This document shows, one piece after another, positions 1-9,158 of a DNA stretch of 64,000 nt. The stretch lies in NCBI GenBank assembly GCA_004299235.1, contig SCQL01000009.1, forward strand, positions 181,259-245,258, in the 5' to 3' direction. The position numbers and the translations under genes are program-made. This stretch comes from a bacterium (lineage in GTDB: Bacteria > Chloroflexota > Dormibacteria > Dormibacterales > Dormibacteraceae). How positions within the stretch are numbered: the stretch's first letter is position 1; every line of letters starts with the position of its first letter. The notes under the pieces are model-generated. The model did not search any database, was not told the DNA's origin, and saw only the letters and a list, made by a program, of their open reading frames with translations.

Positions 1-401
1 TTGATCAGGACCACTCTCAGGTCCTCCGCCATCGCCACCATCATCTTGCGGATGTTCTCCGCCTGCTGCTGCTGGTCGGAGCGCAGGGCGATCCGCCCCA
101 GCTTCGTCACCCCGTCGACCAGCCGGCCCACCTCGGGGCCGAACTCGCGCACCACCTCCTCCGCGGTGAGAGCGGTGTCTTCGACGGTGTCGTGGAGGAG
201 CGCGGCGGCGATCGTCTCGGCGTCGAGCTCGAGGTCGGCCAGGATGGCGGCCACCTCCAGCGGGTGGTTGACGTACTCCTCGCCGGACAGCCGGCGCTGA
301 CCCGTGTGCGCGCTGGCGGCGCGTTCGTACGCCTTCCGAACCACCTGCTGGCCCTCGAGATCGAGGTGGTCGGCGATCCTGAGCAGCTCTGAAACCGTCA
401 T
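1..401 (-). CDS. rel: Bifunctional (p)ppGpp synthetase/hydrolase (RSH), N-terminal part
   Basis: Makes and degrades the stringent-response alarmone (p)ppGpp in the cytoplasm. Only the first 133 residues lie in the window; the gene runs off the left edge. What is visible is the N-terminal HD hydrolase domain: NHPLEVA with the first metal-ligand His at residue 46, the HD pair in ALLHDTVEDT at residues 70-71, and the GPEVGRLVDGVTKL stretch typical of the family. ATG at 401 is chosen because the RSH N-terminus normally begins about 40 residues before the first His. AGGA lies only 2 nt before the ATG, so initiation may depend on the short leader. The gene is divergent from the HD-GYP gene. The synthetase and TGS/ACT regions cannot be checked. 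Confidence 0.87.
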   Translation of the reverse strand, partial: MTVSELLRIADHLDLEGQQVVRKAYERAASAHTGQRRLSGEEYVNHPLEVAAILADLELDAETIAAALLHDTVEDTALTAEEVVREFGPEVGRLVDGVTKLGRIALRSDQQQQAENIRKMMVAMAEDLRVVLI

Positions 402-417
402 TTCCTGACGATTGAGA

Positions 418-423
418 AGTTTA
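418..423 (-). promoter_or_regulatory. Candidate -10 box (TAAACT) of the RSH gene
   Basis: TAAACT on the minus strand ends 16 nt before the ATG at 401, leaving a leader of roughly 9-10 nt. No convincing -35 was seen. Inferred from position and from the same pattern at other genes in this window. Confidence 0.35.
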
Positions 424-459
424 GGCGGGCATCAGGTCCCCCCTCGGCGGACGCGCCCA

Positions 460-465
460 TAGACT
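460..465 (+). promoter_or_regulatory. Candidate -10 box (TAGACT) of the HD-GYP gene
   Basis: TAGACT lies 12 nt before the GTG start at 478 in the divergent intergenic region. A short AGG precedes the start. No clear -35. Confidence 0.35.
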
Positions 466-477
466 TACCCAGGCGAA

Positions 478-3459
478 GTGGGTTCCGAGAGAGCGACTTT
501 CGCGCTGCGCATCGCGTTCTCCGCGGCCACCGCGGTTCTCATCCTGGCCGGCGCGTCCCTGAACGCGAGCGGGCGGGCGGGCCCCGCTGCCCTGCTGGCG
601 GCCGCGGCGGGGCTCCTGGCCCTGGCGGCGGGCGTGGTCAACCCCCTCTGGAAGGTTGCGGCCCCGCTCGCCGTGGCCGCCCTGGTGGTGAACCTGCTCC
701 CATCCCAGTTCAATCTCCAGGACGCCAACCTTGGGCTGCAGGCGGCGGGCCTGCTGCTCCTGGGGCTCGGCGGCTACGTCGGCAGCATCGCCTACCGCAG
801 CTTCACCGAGGCGATGAGACGGCAGCTCCGCGACCTCCGGAGCCTGAACGCGCAGCTCGAGGAGAAGCATCGGGCCTTCCTCGCCGCGACGTCGGAGGCG
901 GAGGCGTCCAGCCGGCCCGGCGACATCGGCGCGCTCACAGCCAACATCGCGCGCCAGGTCGGCGCGGATTTCGCGTGCTGCTACCTGGCGTCCGCCGACG
1001 GCCGGCTGTTCGTACCGCAACCGCCGGGAATCGGCCTGGACCGCCTTCATCCGCAGCCCGTGAGTCGCGGCACTGAAAAGCCCGGCCCGCTAATCACGGC
1101 GATCGAGTCGGCAAAGGCGTTCGCCGGCACCGGCACGACCCTGCTGAGCGAACTCGTCAACTATCTGCCCGACGACCTGCAGGTCCACAGCCTCATGGCG
1201 GTGCCGATGCCGATCGGAGAGCACGTCGGCGGGTTCATCCTGCTCGGCAACCGGGCCGGCGCCTTCACCGACGACCACCGCAGGCTGGCCACCACGCTGA
1301 CCCTGCGTGCCGGCTCGCAGCTGGCGAGCGCCAACGCGGTCGACCTGTCGCGCCGGCAGTCGGAGCGCTACACGCTCATGAACGAGCTCGTCAAGGAGGC
1401 CTCGGGCAAGACCATGGACGACGTGCTCGAGCTCGTCCTCGAGAAGGGCAAGCAGGTCATCCGCTATGACGCCGGCCGCGCCGCGCTGTTCGGGCCGGAC
1501 GACTCGTTCGTCATCCTCGGCTCGGCTGACCCGGCGCCCCTGACGGCGCCGATGGCAAGAGTCCGCGAGGGTGAGACCGTGCTGCGCAACCTCATCACCG
1601 AGGACGAGCACATCTACAGCGGCGTTGGGCCCGACCACGCGGGCGGGACCGCCAACGAAGCGCTCACCCCCATCCGTGGCAAGGAGGGCGTGATCGGCGC
1701 GCTGTGCCTTGGCAGGAGCGGACCGACCGGATTCAGCCAGCGGGACGTCGCGGCCCTCGATGAGCTGGGGTCGATGGCCGGGATCGCGGTGGAGAACTCA
1801 CGGCTCCTCCAGGCGGCGGCGGGTCAGGCTTCCAAGCTGGACACCGCTCTCGACGCGCTCGGCGAGGTTTCGCAGGCGCTGACGACCGTCACCCAGGGTT
1901 CGAAGGTGCTGGAGCGAAAGACGCTCGAGACCGCGGTGCGGGTCACGATGGGCACGGCCGGGCTGCTCACCCGCACCACCTCGGACGGCAATCAGGCCGC
2001 CATCATGTCGCTGGGCTTCCCCGCCTCCGTCGACGAGATGGAATTCCAGAACGGGCAGGGAATCGTCGGGGCGGTGATGCTGAGCGGGCGCGCGACCGCG
2101 GTGCCCGACATCAGCGCCAGCTTCGACCTGCACTCCCCTCCGGACCTGCTCGAGTACGGCCTGCGGGCCGCCATCTGCATGCCGATGCTCGAGGACGGAC
2201 GGCTGTGGGGCACCCTATCGGTCTTCGACGTCAAGAAGCGCGAGTGGACGGAGGACGACCAGCGCGTGCTGGCAACGCTCGGCAACCAGGGTGTGGTGGC
2301 GGTCAGGAACGCGGAGCTCTACGACAACAACCAGCGCAGCATCTGGGAGCTCCGGAACCTGCAGGAGGCGCTGCAGGCCGCCACCTCCACCCTGGACCTG
2401 AACCAGGTCCTGCAGCAGGTGCTCGCCGGCGCCGCCAAGGCGTCAAGCGCTCAGATCGGATGCCTGGCCCTCGAGGAGTCGGGCAGGCTCATCCTCAAGG
2501 GCGGCTTCGGCACGGACTCCACGACGGCGGAGAAGCTCGCCCTGGGTCTGGGCGGCGACATCTGTCGCGACGTCATGGCCTCCGGAGCTCCGTTCATGGA
2601 GGCCCTGAAGCCTGAGACTCTGACCGAAAGCCCGCTGAACCCGCGCGCCGTCCTCTGCGTCCCCATCACCCTGCGCGGCAAGCCCACCGGCGTCCTCTTC
2701 CTCGCCCACTACCAGGTCGGTCATGCGTTCACTCCGGATCACCGCAACCTGGTCACGGAGCTCGCCGCGCAGGCGGCGGTCGCCATCGACAACGCCCGGC
2801 TCTTCAAGGACCGCGAAGAGGTCATCCTCGCCTCGCTCGAGGCGCTGGCCAACGCGGTCGACGCGCGTGATCCGTACACGGCGGGCCACTCCCAGCGCGT
2901 CACCCAGTACGCGCTGGTGATCGCGCGCCAGATGAAGTACTCACCCAAGGACCAGGGCGCGTGGGTGCGGCTGGAGCGTGGCGGCCGACTCCACGACATC
3001 GGCAAGATCGGGGTCCCGGACGCCGTCCTTCAGAAGACCGGCAAGCTCACCGACGCGGAGTTCGCGAAGATGAAGGAGCATCCCGTCGTGGGCTTCAACA
3101 TCCTCAGCGGGCTGCGGATGCTCACCGACGAGCTGGTCATCGTCCGATCACACCACGAGCGGTATGACGGCAGGGGATACCCCGATCGCAAGAAGGCCGA
3201 CGAGCTGCCGCTCTACGCCTGGATCGTCAGCGCCGCCGACGCCATCGACGCGATGACTTCGGACCGTCCCTATCGCCGCGGGATGCCGCTGTCGGTCGCG
3301 ATCGACCAGGTGCGCGCCGGCGCGGGCACGCATTTCCACCCGGACGTCGCCGAAGCCGTGCTCGACGCCGCCGCCCACGGCACGTTGAAGCTGGTCGAGC
3401 AGGAGTCCATGTACCGCGACGCGCCGGCGATCGGAGCGTTCGAAAACCCGACTTCCTGA
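478..3459 (+). CDS. Membrane-anchored multi-GAF HD-GYP domain protein (probable c-di-GMP phosphodiesterase)
   Basis: A 993-residue sensor-effector. Residues about 8-115 form four or so hydrophobic segments. They are followed by four GAF-like ligand/redox-sensing domains (about 150-290, 310-445, 460-620 and 640-775) and a C-terminal HD-GYP domain (about 790-985). The catalytic domain looks intact: HSQRV, HDIGKIG (HD near 838), EHPVVG, HHERYDGRGYP (near 891-900) and DAIDAMTSDRPYR. HD-GYP proteins hydrolyse cyclic di-GMP; the substrate here is inferred from the family. There is no GGDEF or EAL domain and no partner gene beside it. The start is GTG. The gene is convergent with proS, 19 nt between stops. 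Confidence 0.88.
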   Translation: MGSERATFALRIAFSAATAVLILAGASLNASGRAGPAALLAAAAGLLALAAGVVNPLWKVAAPLAVAALVVNLLPSQFNLQDANLGLQAAGLLLLGLGGYVGSIAYRSFTEAMRRQLRDLRSLNAQLEEKHRAFLAATSEAEASSRPGDIGALTANIARQVGADFACCYLASADGRLFVPQPPGIGLDRLHPQPVSRGTEKPGPLITAIESAKAFAGTGTTLLSELVNYLPDDLQVHSLMAVPMPIGEHVGGFILLGNRAGAFTDDHRRLATTLTLRAGSQLASANAVDLSRRQSERYTLMNELVKEASGKTMDDVLELVLEKGKQVIRYDAGRAALFGPDDSFVILGSADPAPLTAPMARVREGETVLRNLITEDEHIYSGVGPDHAGGTANEALTPIRGKEGVIGALCLGRSGPTGFSQRDVAALDELGSMAGIAVENSRLLQAAAGQASKLDTALDALGEVSQALTTVTQGSKVLERKTLETAVRVTMGTAGLLTRTTSDGNQAAIMSLGFPASVDEMEFQNGQGIVGAVMLSGRATAVPDISASFDLHSPPDLLEYGLRAAICMPMLEDGRLWGTLSVFDVKKREWTEDDQRVLATLGNQGVVAVRNAELYDNNQRSIWELRNLQEALQAATSTLDLNQVLQQVLAGAAKASSAQIGCLALEESGRLILKGGFGTDSTTAEKLALGLGGDICRDVMASGAPFMEALKPETLTESPLNPRAVLCVPITLRGKPTGVLFLAHYQVGHAFTPDHRNLVTELAAQAAVAIDNARLFKDREEVILASLEALANAVDARDPYTAGHSQRVTQYALVIARQMKYSPKDQGAWVRLERGGRLHDIGKIGVPDAVLQKTGKLTDAEFAKMKEHPVVGFNILSGLRMLTDELVIVRSHHERYDGRGYPDRKKADELPLYAWIVSAADAIDAMTSDRPYRRGMPLSVAIDQVRAGAGTHFHPDVAEAVLDAAAHGTLKLVEQESMYRDAPAIGAFENPTS

Positions 3460-3478
3460 GCCGCGGCCTTCCCCGCCC

Positions 3479-4945
3479 TTAGTAGGCCTTCGCCAGAGCC
3501 ACCCGGTGCTTGGCCGGCCGGCCGCAGACCAGGCACTTGCCTGAAGGTTTCTCGTCTGGGTCCAGAGCCCGGATGGTGACGCCGCCCGCCTCCTCTTTGA
3601 TCCGGGCTTCACACTCGGCATCGCCGGACCAGGGCGCCCAGACGAACCCGCCACGCTCCTTGAAGTGCGCGACCACCTCGGCCAGCGTCGAAAGCTCGTG
3701 GGTGTTGGCGCGCCGGAAGTCCAGCGCTCGGTCGTACAGCTTCTTTTGGAACGCGTCCAGCTCGTCACTCAGGCGCGCGGCGATCCCGGCCACGGGGACG
3801 CTGACCCTCTGGCGCGACAGCCGGTCCACCATCTCCACCTGCCCGGCGTCCGCATCCCGAGGCCCGACGTTCAGGCGCAGAGGCACGCCCTTCAGCTCCC
3901 AGTGGGCGTACTTGTCGCCCGGCCTCTCCTCACGCCAGTCGACACGGTGCCGGATGCCGGCGGCTTTGAGCTCCGCGCTCCAGCTCTTGATGAACGCCTC
4001 GACCTTGGCGCGGCCGTCAGCGTCCCGGTAGATCGGGACGACCACCACCTGGGTGGGCGCCACCCTCGGAGGCACGATCAGGCCTGAGTCGTCGCCGTGT
4101 GCCATCACCAGAGCCCCGACGAGGCGCGTGCTGATGCCCCACGAGGTCGAGTAGCACAGCTCACGCTCGTTGTCCTTGTTGGAGAAGGAGATGTCATAGG
4201 CGCGCGCGAAGTTCTGCCCGAAGTAGTGGGACGTCCCCATCTGGAGCGCGAGCCCGTCGCGCATCAGGCCTTCGAGGGTGAGGGTGTACACGGCACCCGC
4301 GAACGTCTCGGCGGCTGATTTCTTGCCGGCGATCACCGGCACCGCGAGCCAATCCTCCGCGATCGAACGGTAGTAGCCGAGGATCAGGTCGACCTCATCC
4401 ATGGCCTCCTGGCCGCTGGCGTGGAAGGTGTGGCCTTCCTGCCAGAAGAATTCTCGGGTGCGCAGGAAGAGGCGCGAGCGCATCTCCCATCGCACCACGC
4501 TGTTCCACTGGTTGGTCAGCTTGGGCAGGTCGCGATGACTCTGGATGTACCTCTTGATCAGTGACCCGACGATCGTCTCCGACGTCGGACGCACGGCCAG
4601 GGGTTCCTCGAGGTCCTCCTGCGCAGCGCCGGCTCGGGTCACCCACGCGACCTCGGGCGCGAAGCCCTCGATGTGCTCAGCCTCTTTGATCAAGAATTCG
4701 CGTGGGATCAGCAGCGGGAAGGCCCAGTTCTCGTGCCCGCTCTCCTTGATCATGTCGTCGAAGGCCCGCGTGATGGCCTCCCACATCGCCCAGCCATAAG
4801 GGCGCACCACCATCATGCCGCGGACGCCGGACCAATCCGCAAGCTCCGCCTTGCGGATGACGTCGGTGTACCAACGGTCGAAGTCGTCCGACATCTTGGT
4901 GATGTCTTTGACGAAGTCCAGCTGCTCCTCAGTGTCCTGTGTCAT
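3479..4945 (-). CDS. proS: Proline--tRNA ligase, archaeal/eukaryotic-like type (ProS type 3)
   Basis: Charges tRNA-Pro in the cytoplasm. At 488 residues it lacks the long editing insertion of standard bacterial ProRS. It has class II motifs (RPTSETI, then RWEMRSRLFLRTREFFWQEGHT), the AHGDDSGLIVPPRVAP block and a C-terminal zinc-type domain ending in a tyrosine (GKCLVCGRPAKH to the final AKAY), all marks of the archaeal/eukaryotic-like form. It is the last gene of the rpsB-to-proS minus-strand series, 72 nt after ispG, with a GGGAG purine-rich site upstream of the ATG. Lack of the INS editing domain implies that Ala-tRNA-Pro clearing, if present, is done elsewhere. Confidence 0.95.
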   Translation of the reverse strand: MTQDTEEQLDFVKDITKMSDDFDRWYTDVIRKAELADWSGVRGMMVVRPYGWAMWEAITRAFDDMIKESGHENWAFPLLIPREFLIKEAEHIEGFAPEVAWVTRAGAAQEDLEEPLAVRPTSETIVGSLIKRYIQSHRDLPKLTNQWNSVVRWEMRSRLFLRTREFFWQEGHTFHASGQEAMDEVDLILGYYRSIAEDWLAVPVIAGKKSAAETFAGAVYTLTLEGLMRDGLALQMGTSHYFGQNFARAYDISFSNKDNERELCYSTSWGISTRLVGALVMAHGDDSGLIVPPRVAPTQVVVVPIYRDADGRAKVEAFIKSWSAELKAAGIRHRVDWREERPGDKYAHWELKGVPLRLNVGPRDADAGQVEMVDRLSRQRVSVPVAGIAARLSDELDAFQKKLYDRALDFRRANTHELSTLAEVVAHFKERGGFVWAPWSGDAECEARIKEEAGGVTIRALDPDEKPSGKCLVCGRPAKHRVALAKAY

Positions 4946-5017
4946 GCGAATGGCTCCCGAGTCTTGATGGTTGAATGCGAAACTCGATGAACGCCCGCAT
5001 CGACGGCGTGACGCGGG

Positions 5018-6154
5018 CTAGCGCGGGAGCGGGGCCGGGGCGGGTGTCTGCCCCGCCGCGATCGCGTCGATCTCGGCCAGCAGCACGGGCAGCAGCTCCT
5101 CCTGGGGCACGGTCTTGTAAAGCTTACCGTGCTTGAAAATCACGCCCTTGCCACGGCCGCCCGTGACGCCGATGTCGGCGTGGCGGGCCTCCGCCGGGCC
5201 GTTGACCACGCAGCCCATGACCGCGACCGTGATCGGGACCTTGAGCCGGGCGATGTGAGCCTCGACCGCCTTGACGGTCGGCACCATGTCGTATTCGAGA
5301 CGTCCGCAGGTCGGGCAGGCGACCAGCGTCGCGCTCTCGTTGCGGAACGCCAGTGTCTTGAGCACCTCGTGGGCGACGCGCACCTCCTCGCGCGGATCCG
5401 AGGTGGCGAGCGAGACGCGGATCGTGTCGCCGATGCCTTCGCTGAGGAGGATGCCGAGCCCGACCGCGCTCCGGATGCTGCCGGCCTCGACCGGGCCGGA
5501 CTCCGTGACGCCCAGGTGGATGGGGTACGGGCGCGCGGCGGCGAACTTGCGGTTCGCCATCACGTTGGTCCAGACGTCGGTCGCCTTGAGCGAGACCTTG
5601 ATGAAACCCGGCCCGTAGTCCAGGTCCTCGAGGATCTGGCAGTGGCCCAACGCCACCTCGACCATGCGGTCGGCGGTCCGCTCCCGGTCGTCGCGGTCGA
5701 TCTGGTGCTGCTCTCGCATGCTCTTGTGCACCTCTTCCGGCAGCGACCCGGCGTTGACCCCGATGCGGAACGGGATCTGGCGTTCCTTGGCCGCGGCGAC
5801 GACCTTGACGACCTTGTCGCGGTCGGGGATGTTGCCCGGGTTCAGGCGGAGGCAGTGCACCCCGGCTTCGATCGCCATCAGCGCCAGCGTGTGGTCGTAA
5901 TGGATGTCGGCGATGACCGGCAGCGGCGATCCCTTGACGATCGCCCTCAGCGCCTCCGCGGCCTCGTGGTCGGGCACCGCGGGCCGGACGATCTCGCAGC
6001 CGGCCTCCTTCAGCTCGTGGATCTGGCGCAGTGTCGCCTTGACGTCGCGCGTGTCGGTCTTGGTCATGGTCTGGACCGCGATCGGCGCGGCCCCACCGAT
6101 GACCACGCCACCCACGTTGACCGGGATGGACTTGCGGCGGGTGACCTGCGTCAC
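5018..6154 (-). CDS. ispG: 4-hydroxy-3-methylbut-2-en-1-yl diphosphate synthase (flavodoxin/ferredoxin)
   Basis: Converts methylerythritol cyclodiphosphate to HMBPP, the penultimate step of the MEP isoprenoid pathway, using a 4Fe-4S cluster. The 378 residues show the N-terminal TIM-barrel (IAVQTMTKTDTRDV, HYDHTLAL, RLNPGN) and the C-terminal cluster ligands in ACPTCGRLEYD and MGCVVNGPAEA. The start is a GTG directly after the rseP stop (TGAGTG), so the two are translationally linked. Together with dxr and rseP this is the common dxr-rseP-ispG arrangement. Confidence 0.96.
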   Translation of the reverse strand: MTQVTRRKSIPVNVGGVVIGGAAPIAVQTMTKTDTRDVKATLRQIHELKEAGCEIVRPAVPDHEAAEALRAIVKGSPLPVIADIHYDHTLALMAIEAGVHCLRLNPGNIPDRDKVVKVVAAAKERQIPFRIGVNAGSLPEEVHKSMREQHQIDRDDRERTADRMVEVALGHCQILEDLDYGPGFIKVSLKATDVWTNVMANRKFAAARPYPIHLGVTESGPVEAGSIRSAVGLGILLSEGIGDTIRVSLATSDPREEVRVAHEVLKTLAFRNESATLVACPTCGRLEYDMVPTVKAVEAHIARLKVPITVAVMGCVVNGPAEARHADIGVTGGRGKGVIFKHGKLYKTVPQEELLPVLLAEIDAIAAGQTPAPAPLPR

Positions 6155-7225
6155 TCAGCGGACCCCCGGAAATTGACCCGTGGCGATGCGCTGGATGTCG
6201 AGGAAGCTGATCACGGCCGCCATGCCGAGCAGCGCCACCAGTCCCCACCGCTGGAAGTTCAGCTCGCTGGTGCGGTCGAACGGCCGGCGGCGCAGCCACT
6301 CGATGACGACGACCACGATCCGCCCGCCGTCGAGCGCGAGCAGCGGCAAGAGGTTGGTGAAGCCGAGCGCCACCGACAGGAGCGCGACCAGGAAGATGTA
6401 GGTCGGAGGGCCCTGGCTCACCGCCTGAGCCGCGGTGTCGGCGATGCCGATCGGGCCCGTGAGCCCCTGCGGCCCCAGCAGGCCTCCCGGCACCTGGCCG
6501 GTGATCAGCGACCACAGGCCCTGGACGATGCCTCCAGTCGCCACGAACGGGAAGGTGATCCCGTCGGTGATCGCGGTTTGCACCGTGGCCAAGCGCCGGG
6601 CGATACCGACGCCGACCTGGCAGTGGCCCTGGAGATCGCATCGCGGGACGACGACGTAGGTGAACGGCTGCCCGCCGGCGTGCACCCCGCCGACGAGGAG
6701 AGCGGCTCCCGGCGCGGCGGCCTCCTCCTGGAGGATCAGGCCGGGCGCGCCGAGAGGCTTGCCGTTGACCGACCGGATGCTGTCGCCGGGCTGGAATCCG
6801 GCCCCGGCCGCGGGCGAGCCGGGTACCACGCTGAAGACCTTGCCGGGATCGCTGTTCAACTGCGTCAGCCCGAACCCGGCGATGAGCACCATCGCCACCA
6901 GGAAATTGGCCGCGGGGCCGCCCGCCAGGATGACGATCCTCTGGACGGGGGATTTGGAATGGAAGCCGCCGGGATCGGCGAAGTCTCCGGCCTCCATGCC
7001 GCCCATCCGGACGTAGCCGAGGATGGGCAGCGCCCGCAGGGCGTACAGCGTCCCGCCTCTCGTGAACGACCACAGCCTCATGCCGGCGCCGATCGAGAAC
7101 TCGATCACCCGGACCTTGAAGAGCTTGGCGAACAGGAAATGGCCGGCTTCGTGAGGCGCGATCAGGAGCAGGAACATGCCTCCGACTCCGATCACATACA
7201 GGAGCGGGGTGAGCCAATCGCTCAT
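6155..7225 (-). CDS. rseP: RIP zinc metalloprotease (site-2 protease family)
   Basis: Intramembrane zinc protease that cleaves membrane-bound regulators or leader-peptide remnants. The HExxH motif HEAGH lies at residues 25-29 in the first membrane segment; a PDZ-like domain follows (about 115-185, with GSPAAGAGFQPGDSI); the third zinc ligand region is LLPLLALDGGRI near 300. 356 residues, usual length. Its ATG overlaps the dxr stop by four bases (ATGA). The gene context is the conserved cdsA-dxr-rseP-ispG series. The natural substrate cannot be told from sequence. Confidence 0.93.
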   Translation of the reverse strand: MSDWLTPLLYVIGVGGMFLLLIAPHEAGHFLFAKLFKVRVIEFSIGAGMRLWSFTRGGTLYALRALPILGYVRMGGMEAGDFADPGGFHSKSPVQRIVILAGGPAANFLVAMVLIAGFGLTQLNSDPGKVFSVVPGSPAAGAGFQPGDSIRSVNGKPLGAPGLILQEEAAAPGAALLVGGVHAGGQPFTYVVVPRCDLQGHCQVGVGIARRLATVQTAITDGITFPFVATGGIVQGLWSLITGQVPGGLLGPQGLTGPIGIADTAAQAVSQGPPTYIFLVALLSVALGFTNLLPLLALDGGRIVVVVIEWLRRRPFDRTSELNFQRWGLVALLGMAAVISFLDIQRIATGQFPGVR

Positions 7226-8316
7226 GGCTCCAGCCTACCGGACTTGACCTTCACGTACTCCCTCGCCCAACGATCCGCCTCGAGGATGTCTTGCATCGTG
7301 TCCCCGCCGCCGGGAAACCCGGCCAGCGCCCGCTCGACCGTGCCCACGATGCGGCTGAAAGGGATGTCGCGGGCCAGGAACGCGTTCACGGCCTCCTCGT
7401 TGGCGGCGTTCAAGACCGCCGGGTGTCCCCCACCCGCCGCCGCGGCCTGGCGGGCCAGCCGCACGCTTGGGAACCGGGTCTCGTCGAAGGCGTGGAACTC
7501 GAGCCCGCTCAGCTCTTCGAGGCCGATGGGCGGCACGGCGTCCGGGAGGCGCTCCGGGTAGCCGAGGGCGACGGCGATCGGCAGGCGCATGTCCGGGCGC
7601 CCGAGCTGCGCCTTCACCGACCCGTCCACGAACTCCACCATGGAGTGGACGACGCTCTGCGGATGGATGCAGACCGTGACCTGATCGAGCGAGATACCGA
7701 ACAGGTGATGCGCTTCGATCACCTCGAGCCCTTTGTTCATCAGCGTGGCCGAGTCGACCGTGACCTTCGGGCCCATCGACCAGCGGGGGTGGTTGAGCGC
7801 CTGCTCGACCGTGACCTGGTCGAGATCGAGGTCCGGGTGAGCCCAGAACGGGCCGCCGCTGGCGGTGACGATGAGGCGCTTCACGCTCTCGCGACGCTCG
7901 CCCCAAAGGCACTGCCAGATCGCGCTGTGCTCGGAATCGACCGGGCGGATGCCCCGCTCGCCGGCCGCCTTCATGACCAGGGCCCCGGCCATCACCAGGA
8001 CCTCCTTGGTCGCCAGCGCCACCTCCTTGCCGGCTTGCAGCGCGGCCATGGTCGGCGCCAGGGCGCGCGCGCCGGGGATGGCGACCACGACCAGGTCGCA
8101 CCGTGGATCGGTCACCATCGCCTCCACCTGGGCGTCAAAGTCCTTCTCCCCGGCCATTCCCTGCACCACGTGCTCCGCGCTGCGCCTGGTCGAGCGCCTG
8201 CCTTCCGTGAGGCCGAAGAGCCGTAGGCGAGCGGGATTCCGGTCGATGACGTCCAGGGTTTGCCGGCCGATCGAGCCCGTGGCGCCGAGAACGGCGACGT
8301 TGATCGGTCGGGTCAT
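7222..8316 (-). CDS. dxr: 1-deoxy-D-xylulose 5-phosphate reductoisomerase, divergent NADPH domain
   Basis: Second step of the MEP pathway: DXP to MEP with NADPH and a divalent metal. The catalytic part is normal: PVDSEHSAIWQ, TASGGPF, HPRWSMGPKVTVDSATLMNKG, EVIEAHHLF, HPQSVVHSMVEF and the LNAANEEAV end. The N-terminal Rossmann domain keeps GATGSIG, but the stretch between LFGLTEGRR and the metal site is about 30 residues shorter than in the E. coli enzyme, and the usual LANKE reads LATKE. The total is 364 residues against about 390-400. No frame disruption is visible. ATG overlaps the cdsA stop (ATGA). Confidence 0.92.
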   Translation of the reverse strand: MTRPINVAVLGATGSIGRQTLDVIDRNPARLRLFGLTEGRRSTRRSAEHVVQGMAGEKDFDAQVEAMVTDPRCDLVVVAIPGARALAPTMAALQAGKEVALATKEVLVMAGALVMKAAGERGIRPVDSEHSAIWQCLWGERRESVKRLIVTASGGPFWAHPDLDLDQVTVEQALNHPRWSMGPKVTVDSATLMNKGLEVIEAHHLFGISLDQVTVCIHPQSVVHSMVEFVDGSVKAQLGRPDMRLPIAVALGYPERLPDAVPPIGLEELSGLEFHAFDETRFPSVRLARQAAAAGGGHPAVLNAANEEAVNAFLARDIPFSRIVGTVERALAGFPGGGDTMQDILEADRWAREYVKVKSGRLEP

Positions 8317-9158
8317 CCCAGGAGGTGGAACATCGTCACGTAGAAGTAGACGAGGATCGGGGGAAACAGGATCGAATCCAGCCGGTCCAGGACACCGCCG
8401 TGGCCCGGGATGAGGTGCGAGGAGTCCTTGACCTCGGCGATGCGCTTCATCTGAGACTCGACGAGGTCGCCGACCTCGGCGCTGCCTCCGATCAGCACTC
8501 CGAGCAAGACCGCGTGGAAAGGCGAGAGGCCGAGGACGCCTGAGACGCCCGTGAGCATCACCACCACCGCACCGAGCACTCCCGCCACCGCGCCCTCAAC
8601 CGTCTTGTGCGGGCTGATCGTCGAGAAGAACGGAGTCCGCCCGATACGGCTGCCGACGAGAAGGGCGGCGGCGTCGCTGACGACGACGGCGAAGATGGTG
8701 AAGAGAGCCCAGACCAGGCCGTTCGGCTTTGACGTGTAGAGCAGCAGGTAGTAGTTGAACGGCATTCCGATGTACAGGGCGCCGGCCATCCCCATCGCCC
8801 ACCGCCCGAGGCCCTGGCGGCGGCCGGGCACCACCAGGAACGCCGCCAGCCCGCCCACCAGCGCAAGCGCGAGGACCAAGGTGACGTCGATCTGCTTCAG
8901 CGCCGTGCCGCTGAAGGCAAAGAAGGCACCCAGCGGGAAGAGCAGCCAGCTTGGTGCGCGCGAGCCCATCGCCTCCGACAGGCCGCGAAATTCCCACAGC
9001 GCGAGCCCGGCCAGCAGCACCACCAGCGCGTAGGCACCGTACGTTCCCGCCAGCGCCAGGCCGATGACGATCGCCAGGATCACGAACGCGCTCAGGATGC
9101 GGACCATCAACGGGCTGGGCTTCCAGCCCCCCGTCAGCGAGCGGGATTGGGCCGTCAC
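8313..9158 (-). CDS. cdsA: Phosphatidate cytidylyltransferase
   Basis: Makes CDP-diacylglycerol from phosphatidic acid and CTP at the inner membrane. It has about seven to eight hydrophobic segments and the C-terminal family signature (SHLIPGHGGVLDRLDSI). I place the start at GTG 9158, which overlaps the uppS stop as GTGA and gives 281 residues. A longer frame to 9194 exists but would add a basic tail lying inside uppS. An ATG at 9110 is a shorter alternative. It sits in the uppS-cdsA-dxr order seen in many bacteria. Confidence 0.93.
   Translation of the reverse strand: MTAQSRSLTGGWKPSPLMVRILSAFVILAIVIGLALAGTYGAYALVVLLAGLALWEFRGLSEAMGSRAPSWLLFPLGAFFAFSGTALKQIDVTLVLALALVGGLAAFLVVPGRRQGLGRWAMGMAGALYIGMPFNYYLLLYTSKPNGLVWALFTIFAVVVSDAAALLVGSRIGRTPFFSTISPHKTVEGAVAGVLGAVVVMLTGVSGVLGLSPFHAVLLGVLIGGSAEVGDLVESQMKRIAEVKDSSHLIPGHGGVLDRLDSILFPPILVYFYVTMFHLLG

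Noticed and set aside
5124..7561. Very long open frames on both strands across ispG and rseP (697 and 810 codons)
   Set aside because: They are opposite- or alternative-frame shadows caused by high GC3, with Arg/Pro/Gly/Asp-biased composition and no recognisable domain.
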